Shown here in pieces: positions 10,021 to 20,872 of a stretch of DNA of 64,000 nt (positions are counted from its first letter, which is position 1; each line of letters opens with the position of its first letter). Origin of the DNA: Cristatella mucedo (taxonomy: Eukaryota > Bryozoa > Phylactolaemata > Cristatellidae); the NCBI GenBank assembly GCA_009760855.2, contig WPIO01000093.1, forward strand, positions 492,001 through 556,000, read 5' to 3'. Both the position numbers and the translations under genes were made by a program. The notes below the pieces were generated by a model. That model was given only the letters and a program-made list of their open reading frames with translations. It was not told where the DNA came from and searched no databases.

Positions 10021-11204
10021 ACCGACAGGGCAACGGGCAACAAATATCGTAACAACCATGCAGGGGAGCATTTATCGTGAGGTTGATAATGTCGTCAAAC
10101 GCTTTTGCCGAGTTAGGATCCCAGCACAGAGGTATGTCGGCGCGTGTCAAACGTCGTGAAGGCGCCGACACTGTAGCTGTACCCAGGCTAGGTTAGGTTG
10201 GCTGGGACTCGGCGGCTATAATGAGGGTAAGGGTCACCTACTAGGCCGGGGTGGGACCCTACGGCATGTGCGATGACATGAGGTCACCGGGGCTCTTGGG
10301 TAAGAGAGGTTGGCCGAGTAAGTCGTGGTGTTGGAGGCTCCCGGTCTCGCCGAGTTATGCACCTGGATTCGTGCAGGCGTGCTCCGGCGATGCGGCCACG
10401 CACGCAAGGCGACGAGTACCCAAGGCCCGAGCGGAGCTGGATAACACGCTCGTTGTTGACTTGTATATTCCGCGTTCCCTGTGTAGCGTGTTCGTGACCC
10501 CCCCCCGTGTGTTGGCGTATTTCGGTGGAAGCTCACGACTGTGGTAGTTGTCGACTCGGACTAGCCAAGCAGTTACTCAGCCAGCCGGGTTTTGGACGGC
10601 GTACGCTCGTACTGTTTGATTCGGAGTCGGTACAACGACAGGACTGCAGAAGCCGACTGACCCCAACCAACACGTCTGTCGTCTGTTCGCGCTTGCTGCG
10701 TCGTCTTGTGCCCCCGTAGTGTACTGTGTATAGGACCCTCCCTGTAGACTTGTTTAGTTCACCTGTTGTTGTTGGCGCATGCGTTATTATAAAGAGGTTT
10801 ATCATGACTGCCGCTCGTCTCACCCTAGCTAGGCGGCATGGCGAGCGGCAGCGTGGCCGGAGTATGGCGGGTTTGGCGGGAATTAGCCTCTGACCCCTGG
10901 AACTCGGTTACATACTAGCTAACTAACTTGGGGAAAACCTAGGCCGAGTGATTAGCCATCCCGACCAGCCGAAAGACGTATACCTTTGATGAAAGCACGA
11001 TAAATCTTCGACTGTCTCCCTCGTGGTAGAGCCGGCCTTCCCCTCTGCTACGAAGACTTTTCCTGTATAGGGAACTCGGTCTTGCCATACTTGCTCTTAC
11101 CGTGGTTAAGGCCCAGGTTAATGTAGCTGTAGTTTGCCAAAACCTGCCTCGGGAGCTAATCGAGTTCCTCAATTTAGGACGTGCTTACAGGAAAGTCATC
11201 GATG
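10021..11204. other. GC-rich intergenic stretch, unassigned
   Basis: Several overlapping 70-100 codon frames exist on both strands (for example 10251-10547 + and 10533-10823 -), none with a recognisable family signature; high GC alone explains them. A 9-bp inverted pair (TGCCGCTCG at 10809-10817, CGAGCGGCA at 10842-10850) could form a hairpin. It may be retroelement-derived, but I saw no LTR pair or conserved pol motif. Confidence 0.4.
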
Positions 11205-11285
11205 TAAGAAAAAAAATAATTCATTTGTATAGCGTCCTCAGAGACTGAATCTTTTTCTTGGCACTTTACAGATGCTGTATGGAAA
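11205..11285 (-). mobile_element. LINE/SINE tail remnant of the GTATAGCG subtype
   Basis: Minus strand gives the stem block TTTACAGATGCTGT-proximal sequence and a CGCTATACAAATGAATTAT end, the variant tail also seen at 28436-29262 and in SINE family 1. Only the tail survives. Confidence 0.6.
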
Positions 11286-11899
11286 GCATTACCAAATGAT
11301 TGGCGGTAATATCCGCAAGCAGTAGGCACAGTGTAAGCAGGTATACGAACACGAAAGACGAATCGATTTCCGAATGAAGCTCGTGGATTTCCACAAAATG
11401 TTTCGCGATAATTCTGTGAAGCAAGGCAGGATGAACTAAGGCTGAAGTAAGGCAAGATGGAAATCCCCCAGCTCGAAAGCATTCAAGCACTGTGGCACCC
11501 ATCTTTAAAAGACTGCCGGCGTAATTGAGGGCCACATGTACGAACCCAGATACTGCGTTCAGTATGCTCATAAGACTAATACCATGCCAATGAAGCATGC
11601 CGAAAAGATACACGCCCAACGGAATGCTCCGCCACAAATCTGCACGCCTACGAAGGCCTCGAAGGTCTATATTGACTTCGCCCTCACTCGCTCCTGCACG
11701 CTACAGCCAACTCTAGCCTTCGCTCGGGCGAACACTCGCCAAATCTACAGCCAACCTCCTAGAGCACTCTTCCCTCGGCCGTTGTATACGTATCAAATGA
11801 CTCAGCAATAAATATACATCTAAAGGTAATGTCGTAAGCTGACATGAAAGGGCAGCAAATGCCACAATCGAGTAGCTGGTCCACAGGCAGACATGAAAG

Positions 11900-12600
11900 G
11901 GCCATAACGTTGACAATAATCGCATGAACATCAGCCGCAATTCAGAAGCACCCGGAGCCCAGCCAAGCTTGCTCAAATGTCCTCGGGCATCTGGTGCTGG
12001 TCACATTCGCTCTGGATCGTATTGCTTAGCGCCCTTGGATCGATGCACCCTCGGAGCTTTTCTGTGTCGTACTAACGTAACCAAAACAATTGGGATTGGC
12101 TTCGATAACTTTCGCAGATATTCTTTCCTCCACAAAGGCTTGCAAGTGATTCTCAAGCCAGTCCCTGTACTTGAAAGGGATGTGACACGCAGCCTTGACA
12201 CCGGTTATGCATTCGAGTGCAGCTAAATTTTGTAATCGCCTGGCGCGGTGCCACAACCCAGTGAAGACGTCGGGAAATTCATCCTCCGGGCTGACCGTGT
12301 CATGACAGAGTGTAGCAGCCGACAGGGTTTGGTCCTTGATGGTTATTTCTTACTCTCTGCGGCAAGGAAGGTCTAGGAGAGCGGGCATGTTCTCGTTAAT
12401 GATGGTTAATATCAGGGTCTGCTGTCGCACTTGGTGCTGTAAAGGGAGCTCATCGTTACGCTCTACTGAAAGGGGCGTGTCGCCATTGGCATAGAGTTTG
12501 GCCGTCACTGGTGCAAGCTGGACCTTCACGAAAGCAGCAAGGCCAAGCGCATGACATAGCAAGTGGGTCCGTTGTCAACCCGCACTGTCATGTCACTCCT
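11900..12600 (-). pseudogene. Ty3/Gypsy-type pol relic: protease and start of reverse transcriptase
   Basis: Reading on the minus strand from 12600 down: VRVDNGPTCYVM resembles an aspartic-protease active site of the DTGAS type with the Thr replaced (DNG). The frame at 12562-12350 then gives a protease-like stretch ending MPALLDLPCRRE. Next comes EDEFPDVFTGL near 12290-12250, a typical linker before the Ty3/Gypsy reverse transcriptase. It is followed by HIPFKYRDWLENHLQAFVEE and a segment matching the N-terminal RT region. Stops and frameshifts occur throughout, so it is an old dead copy. No flanking LTRs were recognised. Family assignment rests on motif order, not on a database search. Confidence 0.7.
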
Positions 12601-13845
12601 AAAGAACATTAAGGATAGCATTCCAAATCGCCGCTTGGTCTATATTGCACACGCAGGCGAAGTTTTGAAGGCATTAAAATCCCTCTCATTAGCTGTAGCG
12701 GTGGCATTTACGGTATCTGCTCTATAGCTATTCGGTGTCACAGAGCGAAGCAAGAACACCACTGCATGCACAGCAAAGAAGGGGTTTGTTGCCTAACAAA
12801 ACTCGAAGGTTTTGTCGAACGATGGACCCTTCCAGGGTGCTTGCTTGGTACCGCAGCTCCCACGTAAGTGCCATCCTGTTTCTCAGCCATATGAGACGAC
12901 ATTCAGCGAGCTGTCTAAATTCCGATAAGTATGTTCTGCATGAGTGGCAAGTGGCTGTGAATTTGAGTGCTTAGGAGTCGGATAGTGAGTCGGTTACTTC
13001 ATAAGGCCAGCAAATGTGCACTGCTTGATTGAGTCTCCGACAGGGTCTCGGTGGCTTCTTTTCTCTCAAAAGTTTCCCTGCGATTTTTAATGGGCTCAGT
13101 GAATTAGTTCGATCGACTTAAATCCATTCTAATTCAGCCGAAATTGAGGCTTAGTCGTAATCAATTGAGTGTAAATCTGTGGTGCAAAGCTCGAAGTGCG
13201 AATGCATATTATAGAGCATGCTCGTTAAAATGCACCCACCTAACGCCATAGCAATGTGCTCACGCATTGTCATGCGAGTGAAGCAGCCAAACAATGGCAG
13301 CAACCAAATTCTACTTGAATCCACTAACAATCTACAGGAAATCGGCTTCACGAAGCTCAAATTTGTATTGCAAACACTATCGTAGTTTAGCTGTACTCGG
13401 ACGTCGAGGTGAGCCCCAAATGTACTCTGATGATGACCACCGCCAATTCATTAACTCCACACAAAGCTGGGAGGAACAAATGCTCGACTCTTCGTCCCTA
13501 CTCACTGACATCATTATATGTAAAACTATAGCGTCATTAACGTTATAGTGTTGCCCTTGATCAGCCATTCGAATGATCAGACACTGTCATAAGGCTTTTA
13601 GTTCTTTGATCTAGTTGTTTTAGGGCTAAAACAACTGTTCACTGATCTACTTATAACAATTCTCCAGAATGAGCACAAACTAGTTCGACTTTACCAAGCT
13701 GTGTTCAAGCATTATGCTATCCTCGTCGGTGGGTGCAAGGGCCGAGTTTTCAAACGGTGAGGTATTTTTCTCAGGACAACAGATACCGTGGCCATTTGTC
13801 ACTTGCGTCAAGCTACAAGTTGCACTAATACCACACATGGCGTAT
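12601..13845. other. Intergenic sequence without recognised feature
   Basis: Further upstream parts of the Ty3/Gypsy relic (gag) may extend into 12600-12970, but I could not recognise them. The rest carries only short unrelated frames. Confidence 0.4.
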
Positions 13846-14346
13846 TTAGCTGAAAATGAAGCACTCCAGTTCGTTCCAGTCTTTACACCCTCCAGACTCC
13901 CCCCAAATTAAATCCCGTACGCCAATTAAGGAGCGACATAGCCCGCACCATTCTACATCCATCAAAGGGCAGCGGATGCAGTCAGAACGGAAACTGCAAC
14001 TATCGCTCAAGTGTACTCGAAGATTTGAAATTTGCGTTATTTCGCTCGCCGGTTCTCGTTTTCGTGCAATCCACTCAGCTAATACTGCGTCGTCTGTTGA
14101 TAGGTTGAGCTCACTTTCGTCTATGGGCACAGTGCTCATGAACAAACGGCGCCTTATTAGCTGCATTATACCCGGGTTTTCGGCAGTTCGAATAGGTAAC
14201 TCCGTCAGTCCGGTGGGCGGCGTGAAAAGCGCTGGCGTCGGCGAGTAACCGCTGCTAACGTTCGTCAAGAAGCTGTTGTCGCGTGCGCCTGCGGCTTCTG
14301 CTGTTGTAATTGGCGATTCGCCCGACGCTAATGCACAAAGCCTCAC
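13846..14346 (-). CDS. Uncharacterised 166-codon open frame
   Basis: One of the longest non-LINE open frames in the window. The predicted protein is mixed in composition, acidic around VPIDESELNLSTDDAVLAEW and Cys-rich near its end (SDSCSFRSDCIRCPL, VEWCGLCR). I do not recognise a family. Its first 25 codons overlap the left terminal repeat of the mini-LTR element at 14274, and another frame of 130 codons is open on the opposite strand, so it may be a chance frame or a transposon remnant rather than a gene. No splice-bounded structure was confirmed. Confidence 0.2.
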   Translation of the reverse strand: MRLCALASGESPITTAEAAGARDNSFLTNVSSGYSPTPALFTPPTGLTELPIRTAENPGIMQLIRRRLFMSTVPIDESELNLSTDDAVLAEWIARKREPASEITQISNLRVHLSDSCSFRSDCIRCPLMDVEWCGLCRSLIGVRDLIWGESGGCKDWNELECFIFS

Positions 14347-15423
14347 CTGTGGCTAATAGTTTAGCCGTCGAAGCAGCGAAGCGTCGAACCACTAATGCAG
14401 GTTATATTTCATGTCATCTGCTGCGATTGATTGCGTTGAGAGTAATAAAGTCTCGTTTACGTAGCACGTTCGCCCGCTGTCTCCGAGAGACTCCCGCCAG
14501 ACCTGCCGCCGCCGGAGCCACTGCTACACAACAACTGGCAGCAGAGAAGGGTTTACTCGTGTCGAAAAGAGACAGACCTTCTATGGCCTAGATGATATGC
14601 CTGCCTATACTGAGGTAAGAAATGTTTAACGGCGGACAGGACTTTTTGCCTAGTCTTTTAACGCCTTAGAAGGCTGTAGCAAGGCTAAAGATTGCGATGT
14701 CGTTAAGGCATGTTGTGCCGATGTGTCTTGGCGAGAACGAGATACACGGTTGGGGTGATCAGCCGGCCGACGTAAAGCAAGATTACCACAAGCTGCAAAA
14801 TGAGTTAATTCTGATCTTCTCGAGGTTGACGGATGAGGAGGCCGAGCTTGTGGCCGGGAGGTTTCGGCTGGAGCAGGAGCAGCTCGCCGGAGCCGAGACC
14901 GGAGCAAAGCGCCAGGTTACGAGCCAGCTTTATTACAGGTCGAGTCCACCGGCAACTGCTCGCAGGGGCCAGACAGCCGAGCGGAACGCGAATGACAAAC
15001 CGCTGGCTGGGCAGGGCACCGCCGGAGCAGGCAAAAGAGGAGAACGTGGTGAGCCAATTGGCTACAAGACTTTCTTGTCGTTAGGGCAAACCCCTCCCAG
15101 CTAGCTGGTGGACTGTGAAATTTATTTTGTATAGGAGTAGGGATGTTGCATGCGCCTGCGGCTTCTGCTGTTGTAATAAGCGAAGCGCTTTACACTAACG
15201 TACATGCCTCACCTATGGCCAATAATTAAGCCGTTGAAGCAGCGTAGCGTCAGGCCCTAATGTCGGTTATATTTTGTGTCGTCTGCTGAAATTGATCGAG
15301 CTCTCATATATGTGCCCGTTGAGAACAATAAAGTTGAGTCTCGCTTACCGCGCAAGTGCGCCCGCTGTGTCTCCGTCAGACTCTCACTGGACCTGCCACC
15401 GCCGGAGCCACTGCCATACAACA
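14274..15423 (+). mobile_element. Miniature LTR retrotransposon (TRIM-like) with gag-like remnant
   Basis: Two direct repeats, about 14274-14529 and 15144-15420, begin TGTTG and share GCGCCTGCGGCTTCTGCTG, an AATAAA signal in the middle and a CCGCCGGAGCCACTGC end. They differ at many positions. Just inside the left repeat, at 14536, TGGCAGCAGAGAAGGGTTT resembles the primer site complementary to initiator tRNA-Met (TGGTAGCAGAG...). Before the right repeat, AGGAGTAGGGA is a purine-rich tract. The interior is only about 600 bp and holds one gag-like frame, with no pol. No clear target duplication was found. Confidence 0.65.
14697..15104 (+). pseudogene. gag-like open frame inside the mini-LTR element
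   Basis: A 135-codon frame between the two LTR-like repeats. The segment VKQDYHKLQNELILIFSRL followed by a charged, Gln/Ala/Gly-rich region is reminiscent of the start of a retrotransposon gag protein, but there is no zinc knuckle and no pol. Position between primer site and purine tract supports a gag remnant. The identification is inferential. Confidence 0.4.
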
Positions 15424-16369
15424 CTATTGCTTTCGGCGCCGAGCTGAGGTCCCATCTGTTTAGCCGCACTACAGTGCTGCATTTCACGGTCCGCCGGTAA
15501 AGCACTGGTGAACTGACCAGCCCCGCTGTTAGACCTTTATCCGGGCACTTGACGTAAGTCGCTGGGTTGACCCCACGACAGTAATCCGTAAAGGCGAACC
15601 TGCTACATCTGTGCCAAACCAGGGTGGTTATGCACTAAAAACTAAATCCAAGTCAAAGTCTAAAACGACTCCATAGTCTTCTAGATTCTGAGCCAAACTT
15701 TCTCCTTTTACAGTTGCATGTATCCAAATTTGTTCAACTATAAGTATTTCCCGGTCTAGGCCGAGTTCTTTTTCGCTTTGAAAACAGCTCATACGACGCC
15801 ACTAATTAAACAGCTTACCCTATAGCACGAGAAAAAAGCTTTCTTTTACTCTGTCTCCCATTAGCTGTTCTTATCACGGACACTTATAGGAGCGGCTGCT
15901 CATAACCTAAACCGTTTTTAATTTCCTTAACTGAATTTGGACAAACAATTAAGCAGACTTTTCTCTGCCAGTTGTTAATAGTCACGTGAGCAATGATAAT
16001 CAGGATAGAGCGGTCCTTCAATATCTATCTGTAGTTCGGTTGCCGTTGCGAACCTCGCGCATAGCGCCAGCTGACGAGCAACGCCGCCGGTCTATTTCGC
16101 TACACGTGGAGCAGAGAGAGATGTAGAAGCATGACTGCCTTCGCCCCTCTCGCCCACTGGAGTCCCAGCTGCGGCTGGACCACAGCTGCGCACCGGCCCC
16201 GTTCCGACGCCACATCCGGCAACTGTTTCCCGGGGTGGGTTAGCGAAGGAATAATGCCGGCCTGTGTCCAAAAGCCCATCGGAAGCATCGCGGCAGCCAA
16301 GCGCTGGCTTATCATCGTACTACATGCCACACGGTTCGGGCGTTTCAGGAATTCGTCGCGTGTCGGCTG
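15424..16369. other. Intergenic sequence without recognised feature
   Basis: Overlapping frames of about 65-80 codons on both strands near 16018-16370 lack family resemblance. Confidence 0.4.
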
Positions 16370-16450
16370 AGACTGGCGCTGTTACGAGCGCTGCGTTTGC
16401 GGCCTAGTTGTGACCGGACGTAAAGCCACATACCATGTTTGTAACAACTT
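16340..16450 (-). repeat. Dispersed repeat shared with 61648-61740
   Basis: Reverse complement of this stretch (GTTACAAACATGGT ... TTTACGTCCGGTCACAACTAGG ... CTCGTAACAG) matches 61648-61740 at most positions. The TGTTACAAAC start is typical of LTR ends, so these may be LTR fragments of one family; no partner LTR was seen. Confidence 0.5.
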
Positions 16451-16514
16451 CGCAGTCTCCGTCTGACGCACCTTCTGCACGACCTCAGTTAAAGTAAGAT
16501 GGGAAATAATAATT

Positions 16515-16556
16515 TAAATGCAGAAATTGAGGCTGCGCCTCAATGTCTGCATTTAA
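16515..16556. repeat. Snap-back palindrome at the 5' junction of a LINE
   Basis: ATTTAAATGCAGAAATTGAG (plus GC) is followed after TGC by its near-exact reverse complement (GCCTCAATGTCTGCATTTAAA). The right arm is LINE family 1 sequence and the left arm an inverted copy of it, placed exactly where the LINE is truncated. This suggests an inversion or template switch during insertion. Confidence 0.8.
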
Positions 16557-18353
16557 ACAGGTCACTAGTGATGTAGTCCTAAAGCTCGTATCTCAATCAA
16601 AGAAGACAACAAGTCCACTGGACCCTATTCCCACTGTCCTGCTCCTACGTTGCATTGATCTGCTGCTGCCATGCATAACCAACATCATTAATATGTCATT
16701 AGCCTCAGGTCAGGTCCCAGCACCTTTCAAAAAAGCTGTAGTCAGGCCACTTCTCAAGAAAGCTACACTAGACCAAGAGAACTTAAGCAACTACCGCCCA
16801 GTCTCCCTTCTACCATTCCTATCAAAGACACTGGAACGGGTCGTGGCAGACCAGCTGAACTCGTATATCGAAACCTCACACCTTGCTAGTAAGTTCCAGT
16901 CTGGCTTTAGAGCTAATCACTCCACAGAGTCAGCATTGCTTCGGGTATACAACGACCTACTTAGGAATGCAGACATGGGTAGAGTGTCTCTTCTTGTTTT
17001 GCTCGATCTTTCGGCAGCTTTTGATACCATCGATCACAAAGTACTTCTAGAGCGCCTCTCATCTCGCCTGGGCATCACTGGCACTGCTCTGCAGTGGTTC
17101 AGGTCCTATCTCAGTGGGAGACTCCAGAGTGTTGACGTGAATGGACAAAGATCATCTGAAGTACCTCTAAAATATGGAGTACCTCAGGGCTCTGTGCTAG
17201 GTCCGGTCCTTTTCACCGTTTATACTCTCCCCTCGCTGATGTGATTGCCAAGCACAATCTAGGCTTTCACTTCCATGCGGATGACACTCAGTTGTACCTT
17301 TGCTTTGATCCCTCCCAGCCTTCGAGCACCTCAAATTCTCTCAACTCACTTGCTGCATGCATTGATGACATCCGATCATGGATGGCAGCAAATTTTCTAA
17401 AACTAAACGATGATAAAACTAACTTACTAGTTATGGGCAAACCTAGTGTTATTCAGAAATTGGAAAGGCCGACTTTCAAAATTGGCTCTGCCAGCATATC
17501 TTCAGTTGCATCAGCTCGAAATCTAGGTGTCATATTCCAAAGCGACCTCTCGTTAGACGACCATATCAGCTCCACAGTCAAATCAGCCTATTTTCAGCTT
17601 CATAACATTGCTAAAATTAGGGCTTGTTTAGATAAGGATACCACGTCCAAGTTGGTCCATGCATTCGTGACATCTCGTCTCAACTTCTGCAACTCACTGC
17701 TCGCTGGCCTACCAGCATGTGCGATCAGGCGATTGCAGCTGGTGCAAAACTCTGCAGCTAGGCTTGTCTGTCGTGAGCGGCGCAGTTGCCACATTACTCC
17801 ACTTCTCGCCGACCTGCACTGGTTACCAGTCAAGCAACGGATTGACTTCAAGGTTTTGTCCCTCACTTTTAGGTCTCTTCATTCTATGGCTCTAGCCTAT
17901 CTTTCAGATATACTACCCCATCAGGCAAAGCATCGTAACACTCGCTTTTCGGAATCCAACAGTCTAGAAATACCTCGTACAAACCTTAAATCCTTTGGAG
18001 ACCGTGCATTTAGCTCGTATGCTCCCACAGCCTGGAACTCCCTCCCGACCTGCATCAGAACATCCCCTGACCTGACCACATTTAAAAGAAACTTAAAAAC
18101 ATACCTATTTAGGACAGCATTTAGTGGGTCCTTGTGATTCGTCCTCGATGTGCTTATGCGTGCTGACACTGTTCATGCTGCCACTAACCACATTTGCATG
18201 CTGACCCAGTGCATGTAACCCCTAACCATGTTATTCATTTTGTTTGTTTTTCAAGCATGATTTTACTTACTAATCTATTGCGTATCACTTTGCAGCAAAT
18301 GTAAAGCGCCTAGAAAGAGATTAAGTTCTCTGAGGGCGCTTTATCAAGTGCAA

Positions 18354-18384
<31 letters not shown>
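16536..18384 (+). mobile_element. LINE family 1, best-preserved copy (RT domain to 3' tail)
   Basis: About 1.85 kb, from the start of the reverse-transcriptase domain to the 3' stem and a long ATT run (to about 18384). It is the most complete family-1 copy in the window. The apurinic-type endonuclease and ORF1 expected for a CR1/L2-like element are missing because of 5' truncation. The region 17630-18240 is almost identical to other copies (22275-23172, 36122-37074, 44595-45250), indicating a recently active family. Confidence 0.93.
16543..18137 (+). pseudogene. Non-LTR reverse transcriptase ORF2 fragment, one frameshift
   Basis: Two overlapping frames (16543-17244, then 17241-18137) encode most of a CR1/L2-like reverse transcriptase. 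In order: [19 protein letters not shown] (finger region), [12 protein letters not shown] (motif A), [14 protein letters not shown] (motif B), then motif C, which reads HADD instead of YADD. The C-terminal part has HITPLLADLHWLPVKQRIDF and AWNSLP. A one-base loss between motifs B and C breaks the frame. Other copies keep YADD, so the Tyr to His change is specific to this copy, which is inactive as read. Confidence 0.92.
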
Positions 18385-19249
18385 AATAATTACAGTGCTT
18401 CTGAAAGTTTGAGGTCCCACAAGCCCGCAAAACGGTGACCTTTCGAATGAGCTCATCTTTCATCGTGCTAGCTATACCCGCTGTGCGAAGCTAAGTCACG
18501 TTTTGCACACACGAGCGCCTCGATAGACTCACCCGGAAGTTCGCAACGTTGGTTAAACAGAGCCCAATCGTGAACGACATTCCTATACGGCTTGAAGTAA
18601 TTCTTAAATTTGCCCAAGATGACATCCAACGTCTTCACTGTGAGACGCAGTGCTGCCGCGAAGTCATTCACCAGTCAACGGTTGAGAAAATTACGATGTT
18701 AAATAACGCGGCCGACAAATAGAAATGGACCGCAGCAAATACGGACAAATGAATACACGACAACAAAGTCCAATGTATAGTAGTCTCAAACTAACACAAT
18801 AGGCTGAGCAAGCCAACATGTATTATAATCTCAATGCCACTGACTTCTCTACAGGAACACGCTCAGGTACGCCGTTGCTGAAGTGGCCTTGACAGAGTTC
18901 AATTGGCCCAGGTACACTAGGCACCCAGCCAATCAATAGTGGTCTTCGCTCCAAAAGTAGGCCCGGTGCCCTGAGTCAGCCAGCGCTTCAGTGCGGGTCA
19001 ATGTGAAACACCCCGGTGTAGCATAGGCCCACTGGCTGTAAAGCTGACTCAACCAATATTCCCTTCGTCGACCTCACAGCTAAAGGTGTCGAATATCGCT
19101 CGGTCTTGCTCTCCAGTCGCTCACAAAAGTGTACTTATCTATACGCCTGGGCCCTCTGCCGCCAGCTTCGTTGGTCACGGAATTCCGAAAGCGCATCCGC
19201 CATACCGGCCGCAACGCCCGATCGTCAAACTAAACTCCGCTAAAGGTTT
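18385..19249. other. Intergenic sequence without recognised feature
   Basis: Nothing recognised; only one short minus-strand frame (18468-18671) of unknown meaning. Confidence 0.45.
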
Positions 19250-19459
19250 CAGAGGCGTAGCAATGGGTGGGCATTGGGTGGTATAGATGTCCCCGGGCGC
19301 CAAGACCAAAGGGGTGCCAAAAGCGAAATGGATTGTTCCTATGTTTCTTAAAGTTTTTCATGTGAGCATACCAGTCTTAATTTCAAGCAAGTCCTTGCTT
19401 CAATGGACTTGACTAATGCTGGCTGAGCTAGTTGAAGCATTTTTACAAACTTAAAATCA

Positions 19460-19585
19460 AGGTGTAACTGACGCTCTGGCGGCATACACGCGACGACACG
19501 GAAACACCGAGGGCCTTCAACCACCGTGTATTCTGCTGGCGCTCGCAGCACAACAGGCACGCGACCGTTCACCCCGTCAGCGTTA
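19460..19585 (-). repeat. Unidentified dispersed repeat, shared with 39640-39790
   Basis: Shared blocks in the same order: CTGACGCTCT, ACGAC.C..AA.ACC, CTTCAAC..C.GTGTATTCTG and CTCGCAG. On the minus strand both copies have open frames with a similar peptide (EYTVVEGP here, EYTSVEAP in the other). It lies inside hAT copy 1, suggesting it inserted there. Confidence 0.55.
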
Positions 19586-20461
19586 CAACTGCCCTTCGCG
19601 TCCGCTCGTCCGATCCTGCTTGCCACAGGCGGGCTGCGTCGTGCCAAGGTCAACCTCGGCCTGCTACGCCGTGTCAAGGGCGAGCAGGCCGTGGCTGAGC
19701 ACTGACGCACTATTAGACCACACCAACGCAGCAGCTATATTTGGCCACTTGTCAGGTGTCCAAAAGAGAATACTGACCAGAAACGAGAAGGTAATTTTGT
19801 AAACTGTTAAAACCATAGCTTGGATCTGCGGAAGTTGAGGCTGCAAGTCAAGATTCAGTTTTTATTTCACTTTTTGGAACAATAGATAGCATCTACTTAG
19901 TCTCGCTAAGATCAACTCTGAGGCGTGAACAACTGGTGAAATTCTTAGATTTCCCTGACAAACGTGAATCTGCAACAAGGTGGAGTGCTAGAGTGAAGGG
20001 TGTGAAAGCTGTCAACGATGAACTGAACAGCATTTAGGTCTTTTGAAGCAACTTTCTGAGAACACAAGTGGAACACTTGAAACAAGAAAAGAAGCTGGCT
20101 GCATTATAAATTATATCTTGAACTTTGACTTTTTGGATCTTTTGCAATTTTGGTACAACATCTTAAAGAAGATTGACCGCGTTCAGAAAAGGCTACAGGA
20201 TCCAAAGATGAACTTCAAAGATGTCTCTTGTGACCTCTGCTCACTTGAAAATGAGTCTTCAAGACTTTGAGAAGACCCGTGCCAAGAATCCCAACTAGAT
20301 GCCCAAAGAAGATGTGAATTCTGGGGAGATTCAGTTGAACAAAGAATCCGCCGAAGGACACAGATTCCCGGATAACTCTCTCGAGATGTTGGTCTAACGG
20401 CAGAGGAGAAGATTTCAAGAAGTATTAAGGACAGCATAGAATTATGAAGGACAGCATAGAC

Positions 20462-20872
20462 CAGAGTTCGGCAAACTCCGGCCTTTAGACCAGAGACGGC
20501 CTAGCTAGTACTGCAGTCTGGCCCTAGCGCGCCACTGGTTATTCATCGTTGGTTTCGGCCGAATTGAATTATCGCAGTTTTGTTCCACGTCAGTACTACT
20601 GGTTGCAGCTCAAGCTGCGGCCCGGATTAATTTTTATCTGATTTCAGATGCTTTTATGAAACCAAAGCAGCGCCAAACCTGGGAGGGATGATCGTTTTAT
20701 ACCCCTATAATTGCTGTGCATGTCGTCTGTGCATCCGTCGCGATTGTGTTTCGTTCTTCTGGCCTTGCCTTCTCGACTGGACCGGCGGAGTGGGCGTGGT
20801 TTCTTCTTGCCTACTGCGCCTTCTTTACTTCATGAAATGGCCTTGCAGTCCGATAAAGTTTGCCGACCCCTG
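20462..20872. mobile_element. Non-autonomous hAT-type MITE, 411 bp, with perfect 8-bp target duplication
   Basis: The left end CAGAGTTCGGCAAACT and the right end (reverse complement) CAGGGGTCGGCAAACT are hAT-type terminal inverted repeats differing at two positions. GCATAGAC flanks the element on both sides (20454-20461 and 20873-20880), a perfect 8-bp duplication as expected for hAT transposition. The inside has no transposase. It sits within the transposase of a different hAT element. Confidence 0.93.
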
